From JABDPF01 sp037384065 (GTDB lineage: Bacteria; Pseudomonadota; Gammaproteobacteria; Xanthomonadales; SZUA-36), in assembly GCA_037384065.1 (NCBI GenBank), contig JARROJ010000026.1, positions 1-64,000 on the forward strand: a stretch of 64,000 bases of DNA. Direction: 5' to 3'. A program made the position numbers and the translations under genes. Below are positions 17,136 through 28,302 of the stretch, one piece after another. Within the stretch, counting starts at the first letter, position 1, and the number at the start of each line of letters is the position of its first letter. A model generated the notes under the pieces. The model was not told the DNA's origin. It ran no database searches and was given only the letters and a program-made list of their open reading frames with translations.

Positions 17136-18479
17136 ATGAACCAGTATTTGAACTCGGTATTGGCCACCGTGAAAGCGAAGAACCGTGGCGAAGACGAATT
17201 CCACCAGGCGGTGGAAGAGGTCCTCGAGACCCTCGCCCCCGCACTGGAAAGGCACCCCGAGTACATCGAAGCGAAGATCGTCGAACGCCTCGTGGAGCCG
17301 GAACGCATGGTCGTTTTCCGGGTTCCGTGGCTCGACGACACCGGCAACGTCCAGGTGAACCGCGGTTTCCGCGTCGAGTTCAACAGCGCGATCGGTCCGT
17401 ACAAGGGCGGCCTGCGCTTCCACCCCAGCGTCAACCAGGGCATCCTGAAATTCCTCGGCTTCGAGCAGGTGCTCAAGAACAGCCTGACCACCTTGCCGAT
17501 GGGCGGCGGCAAGGGCGGTTCGGATTTCGATCCCAAGGGCAAGTCCGATACCGAGGTGATGCGCTTCTGCCAGAGCTTCATGACCGAACTCAGCCGTCAC
17601 ATCGGTCCGAACACGGACGTACCGGCCGGCGACATCGGCGTCGGCGGACGCGAGATCGGTTACCTGTTCGGCCAGTACAAGCGCGTTCGCAACGCGTTTG
17701 AAGGCGTGCTGACGGGCAAGAACCTCAACTGGGGCGGCAGCCTGATCCGGCCCGAAGCGACCGGTTACGGCACCGTCTACTTCGCCAACGAGATGCTCAA
17801 GACCCGCGGCAAGTCCTTCGACGGGCTGCGCGTCGCGGTATCCGGTTCGGGCAACGTCGCGCAGTATGCCACCCAGAAGGCGACGGAATTCGGCGGCAAG
17901 GTCATCACCCTGTCCGATTCCAACGGCTATATCGTCGACGAGGACGGCATCACGCCCGAAAAACTCGCCTACGTGTTCGAACTGAAGAACGTGCGGCGCG
18001 GCCGGATCAAGGAATACGCCGACGAGTTCCCGAACGCCGAATACCACGAGGGTGTCGGGGTCTGGAGCGTGCCGGTCGATATCGCCCTGCCCTGCGCCAC
18101 GCAGAACGAACTCGGCGGCGACGACGCGGCCACGCTGCTGCGCAACGGCTGTATCTGTGTCGCCGAGGGCGCCAACATGCCGAGCACGCCCGAAGCCATC
18201 GAGGCATTCCAGGCGGCCGGCATCCTGTATGGCCCGGGCAAGGCCGCAAATGCCGGCGGCGTGGCCGTTTCCGGCCTCGAGATGTCGCAGAACAGCATGC
18301 GCCTGGCCTGGACCCGCGAAGAGGTCGACCAGCGTCTGCACGGCATCATGTGCTCGATCCACGAAGCCTGCATGCGCACCGCGGAAGAGTACGGCAAGCC
18401 GGGCGACTACATGCTCGGGGCCAACATCGCGGGCTTCATCAAGGTCGCCGATTCCATGCTGGACCAGGGCGTCGTCTGA
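17136..18479 (+). CDS. gdhA: NADP-type glutamate dehydrogenase
   Basis: The enzyme aminates 2-oxoglutarate to glutamate with NAD(P)H and serves ammonium assimilation. The 447-residue length equals E. coli GdhA. Features are the substrate-domain motif PMGGGKGG with catalytic Lys126, the family signature region FHPSVNQGILKFLGFEQ and PAGDIGVGGREIG. A Rossmann loop VAVSGSGNVAQYA follows, and the C-terminal half contains GPGKAANAGGVAVSGLEM. The start is ATG 17136 with GGGAGA just upstream; the ATG codons at 17004 and 17080 belong to non-conserved leader. It is divergent from arfB and followed by a strong terminator, so it is probably monocistronic. Confidence 0.96.
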   Translation: MNQYLNSVLATVKAKNRGEDEFHQAVEEVLETLAPALERHPEYIEAKIVERLVEPERMVVFRVPWLDDTGNVQVNRGFRVEFNSAIGPYKGGLRFHPSVNQGILKFLGFEQVLKNSLTTLPMGGGKGGSDFDPKGKSDTEVMRFCQSFMTELSRHIGPNTDVPAGDIGVGGREIGYLFGQYKRVRNAFEGVLTGKNLNWGGSLIRPEATGYGTVYFANEMLKTRGKSFDGLRVAVSGSGNVAQYATQKATEFGGKVITLSDSNGYIVDEDGITPEKLAYVFELKNVRRGRIKEYADEFPNAEYHEGVGVWSVPVDIALPCATQNELGGDDAATLLRNGCICVAEGANMPSTPEAIEAFQAAGILYGPGKAANAGGVAVSGLEMSQNSMRLAWTREEVDQRLHGIMCSIHEACMRTAEEYGKPGDYMLGANIAGFIKVADSMLDQGVV

Positions 18480-18495
18480 ACCGAATCGCCCGATC

Positions 18496-18529
18496 GCCGG
18501 GCGCCGCGCGGCGGCGTCCGGCCTTTTTT
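18496..18529 (+). terminator. Rho-independent terminator of gdhA
   Basis: A 12-bp GC-rich stem (18496-18507 with 18511-18522, one G-U pair) with a GCG loop is followed by C and six T (18524-18529). It ends gdhA before the next gene, which starts at 18587. Confidence 0.88.
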
Positions 18530-18586
18530 CATCCCGGGCCAGGCGGTAAGCTGGAACCCGCAACGCAAGACGACCGGTAAACCCGC

Positions 18587-21553
18587 ATGAGTTCGATCGC
18601 CGAACTGGAAACCTTCGAAAACGAGTCGGCCCGCTTCGACTCGCTGATGGCGTTCCGGATCCAGAACATCCTGCTCGTTTCCAGCCTCTACGACATCTAC
18701 AACCTGCGCGAGGACGGCCAGCTCACCGACATGCTGCTGTCCGAGTACGCCGAGTTCCGGCTCTCCAGCGCGCCATCCATCCACCGGGTCGACTCCGCCG
18801 CCAGCGCGTTGGAAGCCCTTGAATCGTCGAAGTACGAACTCGTCATCGTGCTGCGCCAACTCAGCGACATGGATTCCGCCACCTTCAGTCGCCGCGCGCG
18901 GGCGCTGCGCCCCGGCATTCCGGTGGTGCTGCTGGCCTTCCACCACCGCGACCTGGAACGGGTGCGCGAACGCACGGCCCCGGCCTTCGACAACGTCTTC
19001 ATCTGGAACGGCGAGCCCAAGATGCTGCTGACCATCATCAAGCTGGTCGAGGACACGGTGAACGTCGTGGCGGACACCGACCAGGTCGGCGTGCGGGTGA
19101 TCATCCTGGTCGAGAACTCGGTCCGTTTCTACTCGTCCTACCTGCCGCTGATGTACGCCGAGATCATGCGGCAGACCTCGGCCCTGCTGTCCGAGAGCAT
19201 CAACTCGGCGACCCGGCGCGTGCGCATGCGGGCGCGGCCGAAAATCCTGCTGGCGGAAAATTTCGAGGACGCGCTGGCGCTTTACGAGCAGTACCGGGAA
19301 TTCCTGCTGGGCGTCATCTCGGACATCCGCTTTCCGCGCGGTGGCCGGACGGACAGCGAAGCCGGCATCGAACTGGCGCGGCGCATCAAGGCCGAGGTCA
19401 GCGACCTGCCGATCCTGCTGCAGTCCTCCGACGAGAACAAGGCCCCGGCGGTCCTGGCCTGCGGCGCCGCGTTCCTGAACAAGCAATCGCCGAAACTCCT
19501 CGCCGAGCTCGGCGCGTTCATCAACCGCAACTTCGGCTTCGGCGACTTCGTGTTTCGTCTGCCGGACGGCGTCGAACTCGAACGGGCCCGCAGTTTCCGG
19601 GAACTGCAGGATTGTGTCGCCCGGGTCGACAACCGCTCACTGGTCTTTCACGCCGAGCGCAACCATTTTTCCAACTGGCTGATCGCGCGCGGTGAATTCG
19701 ACCTCGCCCGGCGCCTGCGGCCACGGCGGGTCAGCGACTTCCGCGACCCGGAGGACCTGCGCGCCTTCCTGTTCGAAACCCTGCGCGAGTTCCGGCACGA
19801 GCGGCAGTCCGGCATGGTCACCGACTTCAACCGCGAACTCTACGACGGCACCGCGGAGTTCCTGCGCATCGGCGACGGCTCGCTCGGTGGCAAGGGCCGG
19901 GGCCTGGCCTTCATCAACAAGCTGTTCAACAACCAGCTCGTCTGCACCGCCTTTCCGGGCACCCGGATCTCGGTGCCGCGCACGGCCGTGATCTGCACCG
20001 GCGCGTTCGATGCCTTCATGGCGCGGAACGACCTGGTGGAATTCGCGCTCGACGAGCACAGCGACGAGGAAATCGTCGCCGCGTTCACCAACGCGACGCT
20101 GCCGGCCGAACTGGAAGAAGACCTCAAAGCCTACCTGGCGCAGGTCGACTACCCGCTGGCGGTGCGCTCCTCGTCGCTGCTCGAGGACAGCTACTACCAG
20201 CCGTTCGCAGGCATCTTCGACACCCACTTCCTGCCCAACAACCACCCCTCGCTGGAAGGTCGCCTGCAACGCCTGGTGGCCGCGATCAAGCTGAACTACG
20301 CGTCGGTCTACTTCCGCAACGCGAAAAACTACACGCAGGCGACCGGCAACCGCACCGAGGAAGAGAAAATGGCGGTGGTGCTGCAGCAGATCGTCGGCAA
20401 AAATCATGGCGGTTACTACTATCCCGTATTCTCCGGCATGGCCCGTTCGTACAATTTCTACTCCGTCGGGCACATCCGCCCGGAGGAGGGCATCGCCTAC
20501 TGCGCGCTCGGTCTCGGCAAGACGATCATGGAAGGCGAAAACTGCCTGTTCTTCTCACCGGCCAATCCGCGCGCCCTGCCGCAGTTCTCGACCACCCAGG
20601 ATTATCTGCGGAACGCCCAGCGCGAATTCTTCGCGGTCGACATGACGCGCAGTTCGGTATTTCCCGAGGTCGGCGGCGAAGTCGGGCTGGTCAAGTTGAA
20701 AGTCAGCGACGCCGAGACGCATGGCGTGCTGCACTACATCGGTTCGACCTACTCGGCCGACAACGACCGCGTCTACCCGGGTATCAGCCGCGAGGGCACG
20801 CGCATCGTGACCTTCGATCCGATCCTGAAGACGAAGATCTTTCCGCTGTCGGAAATCCTGCAGTATTTCCTGAAACTGGGCGCCGGCGCCATGAACGTGC
20901 CGGTGGAGGTCGAGTTCGCGGTCGAGTTCAATCCCGAGAAGGGCAAACCCAACGAGTTCCGCCTGTTGCAGATCCGGCCGATGAAAGTGGCCGCCTCGTT
21001 CGAGGACGTGTCGATCGACGACGATGACGAAGCCGAGGTGTTCTGCCGCTCCGACCAGGCCCTGGGCAACGGTCGGATTGACGGGATCCGGGACATCGTG
21101 TTCGTGGCCAACGAAGGCTTTCGCCGCGACAGCATGGCGCGCATGGCCGCCGAAGTCGGCGAATACAACGCCTACTTCAAGGCGCGCAAACGTCCCTACA
21201 TGCTGATCGGGCCCGGTCGCTGGGGCACCGCTGACCGCTGGCTGGGCATCCCGACCAAGTGGGACCAGATCTCCGCGGCCCGGGTGATCGTGGAAGCCGA
21301 CTACGGTGATTTCGTGGTCGAGCCCTCGTTCGGCACGCACTTCTTCCAGAACCTGATCACCTTCGGCATCGCCTACCTGACGGTCAACAGCAGCAGCCGG
21401 TCCGGGTTTCTCGACTGGGACTGGCTGAACGCGATCGAGCCGCGGTCGAACACGGCCCACGTGCGGCATGTCCGCCTGCCGCGACCGCTGGAGATCCGGA
21501 TCGACGGCCGCACCGGCGCCGCCGTGGTGTTCAAGGACGCCGGCCCCGACTGA
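18587..21553 (+). CDS. PEP-synthase-type ATP-binding (PPDK_N) protein fused to two receiver-like domains
   Basis: The 988-residue protein has three parts. Residues about 25-160 form a degenerate receiver-like domain (ILLVSSLYD, YELVIVLRQLSDMD) without a clear phosphoacceptor. Residues about 169-312 form a second receiver-like fold with Asp246 in VISDIRFP and Lys299 in FLNKQS at the phosphoacceptor and conserved lysine positions. Residues about 420-970 are the pyruvate,phosphate-dikinase/PEP-synthase N-terminal ATP-grasp domain, with GDGSLGGKGRGLAF and PLAVRSSSLLED. The phosphohistidine swivelling domain and the PEP/pyruvate TIM barrel are missing, so it cannot be a complete PEP synthase. I infer an ATP-dependent phosphotransferase or kinase controlled by signalling. 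The ATG at 18587 follows the gdhA terminator, and a bidirectional terminator ends it. Confidence 0.82.
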   Translation: MSSIAELETFENESARFDSLMAFRIQNILLVSSLYDIYNLREDGQLTDMLLSEYAEFRLSSAPSIHRVDSAASALEALESSKYELVIVLRQLSDMDSATFSRRARALRPGIPVVLLAFHHRDLERVRERTAPAFDNVFIWNGEPKMLLTIIKLVEDTVNVVADTDQVGVRVIILVENSVRFYSSYLPLMYAEIMRQTSALLSESINSATRRVRMRARPKILLAENFEDALALYEQYREFLLGVISDIRFPRGGRTDSEAGIELARRIKAEVSDLPILLQSSDENKAPAVLACGAAFLNKQSPKLLAELGAFINRNFGFGDFVFRLPDGVELERARSFRELQDCVARVDNRSLVFHAERNHFSNWLIARGEFDLARRLRPRRVSDFRDPEDLRAFLFETLREFRHERQSGMVTDFNRELYDGTAEFLRIGDGSLGGKGRGLAFINKLFNNQLVCTAFPGTRISVPRTAVICTGAFDAFMARNDLVEFALDEHSDEEIVAAFTNATLPAELEEDLKAYLAQVDYPLAVRSSSLLEDSYYQPFAGIFDTHFLPNNHPSLEGRLQRLVAAIKLNYASVYFRNAKNYTQATGNRTEEEKMAVVLQQIVGKNHGGYYYPVFSGMARSYNFYSVGHIRPEEGIAYCALGLGKTIMEGENCLFFSPANPRALPQFSTTQDYLRNAQREFFAVDMTRSSVFPEVGGEVGLVKLKVSDAETHGVLHYIGSTYSADNDRVYPGISREGTRIVTFDPILKTKIFPLSEILQYFLKLGAGAMNVPVEVEFAVEFNPEKGKPNEFRLLQIRPMKVAASFEDVSIDDDDEAEVFCRSDQALGNGRIDGIRDIVFVANEGFRRDSMARMAAEVGEYNAYFKARKRPYMLIGPGRWGTADRWLGIPTKWDQISAARVIVEADYGDFVVEPSFGTHFFQNLITFGIAYLTVNSSSRSGFLDWDWLNAIEPRSNTAHVRHVRLPRPLEIRIDGRTGAAVVFKDAGPD

Positions 21554-21572
21554 AGCCCGGTCCCCAAAAACG

Positions 21573-21598
21573 AAAAAGCGCCCCGCGGGGCGCTTTTT
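21573..21598. terminator. Bidirectional terminator between the PPDK_N-fusion gene and pnp
   Basis: AAAAAGCGCCCC followed by GGGGCGCTTTTT around a GC centre is a near-perfect palindrome, with an A-run on one side and a T-run on the other. It works on both strands and lies 20 bases after each convergent gene's stop. Confidence 0.93.
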
Positions 21599-21619
21599 CT
21601 CAGGTCGGGATCGCCGGAC

Positions 21620-23713
<2,094 letters not shown>

Positions 23714-23753
23714 GAGTTTTTTCCTGTTTATCAATCAAAGCTGAATACGCGAA

Positions 23754-23783
23754 CGCTCCGGCAGACCAGGGTCTGCCAGAGCG
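23754..23783 (-). promoter_or_regulatory. Long hairpin in the rpsO-pnp intergenic region (candidate RNase III/autoregulation site)
   Basis: CGCTC-C-GGCAGACC (23754-23767) pairs with GGTCTGCC-A-GAGCG (23770-23783). In the minus-strand RNA the single mismatch becomes a U-G wobble, giving a continuous 14-bp stem about 40 bases before the pnp start. In E. coli an RNase III-cleaved hairpin in the same place mediates pnp autoregulation; a similar role here is inferred. Confidence 0.6.
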
Positions 23784-23891
23784 AAAGCCGTGTCGTGATG
23801 CAGGCCGTCATGGGCCAACGGACCAGGGCGCGGGTCGCCGACGGGCCACGTGCCGCAGTGACGCGTTACGCGGCGGCCGGAAACGAACGAC

Positions 23892-24161
23892 CTAGCGGCG
23901 CAGGCCGAGGCGCTTGATCAGGTCGCGATAACGCTCGATGTCCTTCTTTTTCAGGTAGTCGAGCAGGCTGCGACGCTGATTCACCATGCGCAACAAACCG
24001 CGTCGCGAGTGGTGATCGCTTTTGTGAGCCTTGAAATGGTCGGTGAGATACTGGATACGGCCCGTCAGCAACGCGACCTGGACCTCGGGTGAGCCGGTAT
24101 CGCTTTCTGAACGAGCATACTCGCTGACAATCTTCGCTTTAGCTTCTGCATCAAAAGACAT
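23892..24161 (-). CDS. rpsO: 30S ribosomal protein S15
   Basis: This 89-residue primary-binding protein of the small ribosomal subunit contacts 16S rRNA helices 20-22. Conserved features are DTGSPEVQVALLTGRI (21-36), the HKSDHHSRRGLL loop and the C-terminal DYLKKKDIERYRDLIKRLGLRR. Its length is the same as E. coli S15. GGAGAAGGAACC precedes the ATG. A promoter lies at 24284-24312, giving a leader of about 115 bases, a length compatible with S15 translational autoregulation. Confidence 0.98.
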   Translation of the reverse strand: MSFDAEAKAKIVSEYARSESDTGSPEVQVALLTGRIQYLTDHFKAHKSDHHSRRGLLRMVNQRRSLLDYLKKKDIERYRDLIKRLGLRR

Positions 24162-24283
24162 GGTTCCTTCTCCATATCTAGAGCAACGAAGCCTTTAGCA
24201 AAGAGCGCTGTGCGGTAGCGGCGTGCCGAACGAACAACGTTCTTTATAAAGCCTTCGAAGCCCCTGGGTTTAAAGAGCAGCGT

Positions 24284-24312
24284 ATTGTAGCGGCAGGCGC
24301 GGCTCGAAACAA
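24284..24312 (-). promoter_or_regulatory. Sigma70-type promoter for rpsO-pnp
   Basis: On the minus strand, TTGTTT (24307-24312) and TACAAT (24284-24289) are separated by exactly 17 bases. It sits between truB and rpsO, in a gap of 228 bases with no other gene. The leader contains GC-rich inverted segments but no known riboswitch that I can recognise. Confidence 0.7.
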
Positions 24313-24389
24313 GCGGAATACGCGGTTTTTGCCCGTTTCCGAAAACGCCGGGGTCGGCCGCTCGCTGGCGCTGAAAGCGCGTCGGTTCG

Positions 24390-25295
24390 CTACGCTGCCA
24401 GGTTCATTATACGCCTGGGTTTCAGCAGATTCCCGGCCGTGACCTCGCCCAGGCCAAGCAGGGTTCCGGCGGCCGCGTACACGCGGACCGACCCCCGATC
24501 GGCTTTCGGCGCCGGGACCGGGTTGCCGTGTGAAAAGCGGGTCGCGGCGGCGGCGTCCAGCGTGATCACCGGCCAGTCGGCCAGGCCCGCGTCGGGCGGC
24601 AGCAACAGCGACTCCGCGTCGCCGGCCGCGGCGCGCCGTTCGACGTCCTCCAGGCTGACCATACCGCTGCGGAACGGGCCGGACGCGGTGCGGCGCAACG
24701 CAACCAGGTGGGCGCAGCTGCCGAGCGCGGCGGCCAGGTCCTCGGCCAGCGTGCGAACGTAGGTCCCCTTCGAACAGGTCACCCGAAAGGCGAGATCGGG
24801 GGAACGCCAGGCGATGAGTTCCAGCCGATGAATCGTCACCTCGCGCGCCTCGCGTTCGACCTCCTGGCCGGCGCGGGCCAGGCGATACAGGGGCTGGCCT
24901 TCGTGTTTCAGCGCGGAGTACATCGGCGGCACCTGGCGAATGACGCCGGTGAAGGTCGACAGCGCCTGCCGGATCGTCGCCTCATCCAGTTCCGGAACGG
25001 GGGCCGTCCGTGTCGCCTCGCCCTCGACGTCCCCGGTGGCGGTCGCAACGCCCAGCCGCGCGCAGGCCTCGTAGGTCTTCTCGGCATCCAGCATGTACGC
25101 CGCGGTCTTGCTGGCCTCGCCGAGACAGATCGGCAGCATGCCGGTGGCAAAGGGGTCGAGGGTTCCGGTGTGGCCGGCCTTGCGCGCCTGGAGCAGCCAG
25201 CGGACCTTCTGCACGGCCTGGTTCGACGACCAGCCGGCCGGTTTGTCCAGCAACAGCACGCCGTGGATGTCCCTGCCCTTGCGCCGGCGGGCCAT
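24390..25295 (-). CDS. truB: tRNA pseudouridine(55) synthase
   Basis: TruB makes pseudouridine at position 55 in the T-loop of tRNAs. The 301-residue protein has the catalytic motif GHTGTLDPFATGMLP with the nucleophile Asp47. It also has HGVLLLDKPAGWSSNQAVQKV near the N-terminus, KGTYVRTLAEDLAAALG in the middle and a C-terminal PUA-like part. It starts 2 bases after rbfA, in the conserved rimP-nusA-infB-rbfA-truB order. Confidence 0.97.
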   Translation of the reverse strand: MARRRKGRDIHGVLLLDKPAGWSSNQAVQKVRWLLQARKAGHTGTLDPFATGMLPICLGEASKTAAYMLDAEKTYEACARLGVATATGDVEGEATRTAPVPELDEATIRQALSTFTGVIRQVPPMYSALKHEGQPLYRLARAGQEVEREAREVTIHRLELIAWRSPDLAFRVTCSKGTYVRTLAEDLAAALGSCAHLVALRRTASGPFRSGMVSLEDVERRAAAGDAESLLLPPDAGLADWPVITLDAAAATRFSHGNPVPAPKADRGSVRVYAAAGTLLGLGEVTAGNLLKPRRIMNLAA

Positions 25296-25297
25296 CG

Positions 25298-25681
25298 TCA
25301 GTCCGCTGTGTCGTCGTCTTCGTCCGCGTGCCGGTCGGATGAAACGGCGCTTTCGATCAGTTCGTCCATGCGGCGCCCCGTTTCGACGGATGCGTCGTGA
25401 TGGAAGTGGAGCTCGGGCACGGAGCGGATGCGCATTTCCTGGCCGAGGCGCCGGCGCAGAAAGCCGGCCGCCTGGTTCAGCGCTTCGATCGACGTGCGGG
25501 CCTTGTCCGGTTCGAACACCGTGACCCAGACCTGCGCGTGCCCCAGGTCCCGGCTGACCTCCACATCCGACAGGCCGACGAAGCCGATATCGGGATCCTT
25601 GAGCTCCATCTGGATCAGTCGCGCCAGTTCGCGGCGCAGCGAACCGGCGACGCGCTCGGAGCGCTTGAAGTCACGGGGCAT
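25298..25681 (-). CDS. rbfA: Ribosome-binding factor A
   Basis: RbfA helps mature the 5' end of 16S rRNA and is needed at low temperature. The 127-residue protein has a KH-like fold visible as RVAGSLRRELARLIQMELKDPDIGFVGLSDVEVSRDLGHAQVWVTVF, with LRRRLGQEMRIRSVPELHFHHD following. The acidic C-terminus (ADEDDDTAD) is a common family extension. It lies 10 bases after infB and 2 bases before truB. Confidence 0.97.
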   Translation of the reverse strand: MPRDFKRSERVAGSLRRELARLIQMELKDPDIGFVGLSDVEVSRDLGHAQVWVTVFEPDKARTSIEALNQAAGFLRRRLGQEMRIRSVPELHFHHDASVETGRRMDELIESAVSSDRHADEDDDTAD

Positions 25682-25691
25682 GGCGTCGCTC

Positions 25692-28259
25692 CTAGAGGGT
25701 CCGCGCGACCTCGATGCGCTCGAAGCACTCGATGTGGTCGCCCGGCTTGACGTCGTCGTACATCTTGACGCCGATACCGCACTCGGTGCCGGACTGGACC
25801 TCGTTGACGTCGTCCTTGAAGCGACGCAGCGATTCCAGCTCGCCCTCGAAAATCACCACGTTCTCGCGCAGCACGCGAATCGGATTGTGCCGCTTGACCA
25901 CGCCCTCGACGACGATGCAGCCCGCGATCGCGCCGAGCTTGGAGGAACGGAACACCTCCTTCACCTCGGCCAGGCCGATGATCTGCTCCTTCACCTCGGT
26001 GCCGAGCATGCCGGAAATGGCCTTCTTGATGTCGTCGATCGCGTCGTAGATGACCGAGTAGTAGTGCAGGTCGAGCTCGTTTTCCTGGATCACCTTGCGC
26101 GCGGTTGCGTCGGCGCGGACGTTGAACCCGATGATGATCGCGTTCGAGGCCTGGGCCAGCGCGGCATCGTTCTCGGTGATGGCGCCGACGCCGGAGGCGA
26201 CGACGTTGACCCGCACATCGTCGTTGCTGAGCCGCGTCAGCGCGTCGCGCAGCGCCTCGACGCTGCCCTGGACGTCCGCACGGATCAACAGGTTGACGTT
26301 GAGCTGCTCTTCCTTGCCCATGCTCTCGAACAGGTTCTGCAGCTTGGCGGCCTGCTGGCGGGCGAGGCGGGCCTCGCGCTCCTTTTCCTGTCGCGTGGCG
26401 GATGCTTCGCGGGCCTTGCGCTCGTTGGCCACGGCCAGCACCTCGTCACCGGCTGCCGGCACGCCGGACAGGCCCTGGACGACCGCGGGCATCGAGGGGC
26501 CGGCCGACTCGATCGGCTCGCCGCTCTCGTCGAACATCGCGCGAACCCGGCCGTACTCCTGGCCGGCCAGGATCATGTCGCCGCGGGTCAGCGTGCCCTG
26601 CTGAATCAGCAGCGTGGCGATGGGGCCACGCCCCTTGTCCAGGCTCGATTCCACGACCACGCCGCGCGCCTTCATGTCCGGCACGGCCTTCAGTTCCATC
26701 ACCTCGGCCTGCAGCAGCACGGCTTCGAGCAGATCCTCGATGCCCTCGCCGGTCTTGGCCGAGACGTTGACGAAGATGTCCTCGCCACCCCAGTCCTCCG
26801 GAATGACCTCTTCCTTCGACAGTTCGGTCCGAACGCGGTCCAGATCGGCTTCCGGGCGGTCGATCTTGTTGACCGCGACGATGATCGGCGTACCCGCGGC
26901 CCGGGCGTGCTGGATGGCTTCCTTCGTCTGCGGCATCACGCCGTCGTCGGCCGCCACGACCAGGATCACGATATCCGTGGCCTGGGCGCCGCGGGCGCGC
27001 ATCGCCGTGAAGGCCGCGTGACCCGGCGTGTCCAGGAACGTGACGATGCCGCGATCGGTCTTCACGTGGTAGGCGCCGATATGCTGCGTGATGCCGCCGG
27101 CCTCGCCTTCGGCGATGTGCGAATGGCGGATGTAATCCAGCAGCGACGTCTTGCCATGGTCGACGTGACCCATCACGGTCACCACCGGCGGACGGGTCAC
27201 CGCCTCGCCGTCCTCGACCGTGTCCTCGGCGATCAGTTCGCTCTCGATGTCTTTCTGTTCGGCGCGCTTGGCGGTATGGCCCATCTCCTCGACCACGAGG
27301 ATCGCGGTGTCCTGGTCGAGACTCTGGTTGATCGTGACCATCATGCCCATCTGCATCATGACCTTGATCAGCTCGCTCGCCTTGACCGCCATCTCCTTGG
27401 CCAGGTCGGCCACGGTGATGGCTTCGGGAACCGCGACCTCGCGGGTCACCGGAGCCGTCGGCCGCGAAAAGCCGTGCTCGGACGGACGGTTCGCAGCGCC
27501 CCGGCCACGAACGCCCGGCTTGCGCCGACGCGCCGCGGCGCCGCCGGCCACGTGCAGTTCCTTGCGGCCGTAGCGGGTCGTCTTCTTGGATTTGCCTTTT
27601 TCCTTCTCGCGACGGCGCTGCTCTTCCGCCAGTCGTCGCGCGCGTTCCTCCTCGCGCTTGCGTTCCTCGTCCTCGGCGCGGCGCCGGGCCTCTTCGGCCT
27701 GGGCGCGCTCTTCCGCTTCGCGGCGGGCGCTTTCCTCCGCCTCGCGACGCGTTTTCTCTTCCGCCTCGCGCAGCGCGCGCTCCTCGGCGGCCTTGCGTTC
27801 CTCTTCCTCGCGCTTGCGGCGCGCCGCCTCGGCGGCTTCCTCGCGCGCCCGCTCCTCGGCCTCGCGCTGGGCCCGCGATTCCTCGAGAATCCGGCGCGCT
27901 TCCTCGCGTTCACTGTCTTCGCCGCCGATCTGCTCCTCGACCACCTCGCGCTTCACGTAGGTGCGGCGCTTGCGCACCTCGACGTTGACCGTTCGCGTCG
28001 TCGCCCGCGGACCGGAACCCGACACGCGCAGTTCACTGACGGACTTGCGCTTGAGCGTCACCCGGCGTGGCGCGGTGGCGTCGCTTTCCTGCTTGCCGTG
28101 GCTCGCGCGCAGATGCGCCAGCAGCTTTTTCTTGTCGTCGTTGGAGACCGTGTCGTCCGGCCCACTCGCCTTGATGCCGGCGTCGTTCAGCTGCGTCAGC
28201 AGCTTGCTCGAATCGACGCCGAGTACATCGGCCAGTTGTGAAACGGTTACTTGTGACAT
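25692..28259 (-). CDS. infB: Translation initiation factor IF-2
   Basis: IF-2 is a GTPase that brings fMet-tRNA to the 30S subunit. The 855-residue protein has two N-terminal IF2N-type domains (1-50 and about 275-325), the first followed by a highly charged Arg/Glu/Ala coiled coil (about 115-225). The G domain has the P-loop GHVDHGKT (364-371), DTPGHAAF and NKIDRPEA, and domains II-IV follow. It sits directly after nusA. The initiator tRNA gene heads this same chromosomal cluster. Confidence 0.98.
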   Translation of the reverse strand: MSQVTVSQLADVLGVDSSKLLTQLNDAGIKASGPDDTVSNDDKKKLLAHLRASHGKQESDATAPRRVTLKRKSVSELRVSGSGPRATTRTVNVEVRKRRTYVKREVVEEQIGGEDSEREEARRILEESRAQREAEERAREEAAEAARRKREEEERKAAEERALREAEEKTRREAEESARREAEERAQAEEARRRAEDEERKREEERARRLAEEQRRREKEKGKSKKTTRYGRKELHVAGGAAARRRKPGVRGRGAANRPSEHGFSRPTAPVTREVAVPEAITVADLAKEMAVKASELIKVMMQMGMMVTINQSLDQDTAILVVEEMGHTAKRAEQKDIESELIAEDTVEDGEAVTRPPVVTVMGHVDHGKTSLLDYIRHSHIAEGEAGGITQHIGAYHVKTDRGIVTFLDTPGHAAFTAMRARGAQATDIVILVVAADDGVMPQTKEAIQHARAAGTPIIVAVNKIDRPEADLDRVRTELSKEEVIPEDWGGEDIFVNVSAKTGEGIEDLLEAVLLQAEVMELKAVPDMKARGVVVESSLDKGRGPIATLLIQQGTLTRGDMILAGQEYGRVRAMFDESGEPIESAGPSMPAVVQGLSGVPAAGDEVLAVANERKAREASATRQEKEREARLARQQAAKLQNLFESMGKEEQLNVNLLIRADVQGSVEALRDALTRLSNDDVRVNVVASGVGAITENDAALAQASNAIIIGFNVRADATARKVIQENELDLHYYSVIYDAIDDIKKAISGMLGTEVKEQIIGLAEVKEVFRSSKLGAIAGCIVVEGVVKRHNPIRVLRENVVIFEGELESLRRFKDDVNEVQSGTECGIGVKMYDDVKPGDHIECFERIEVARTL

Positions 28260-28302
28260 CGTCTGCTCCTTAAATTTCTCCGGGGTTCGCGGCGGTCGTC
28301 CG

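Noticed and set aside
25428..28241. 937-codon open frame opposite infB
   Set aside because: Antisense of the IF-2 coding frame; no motifs, and infB is certain from its G-domain.
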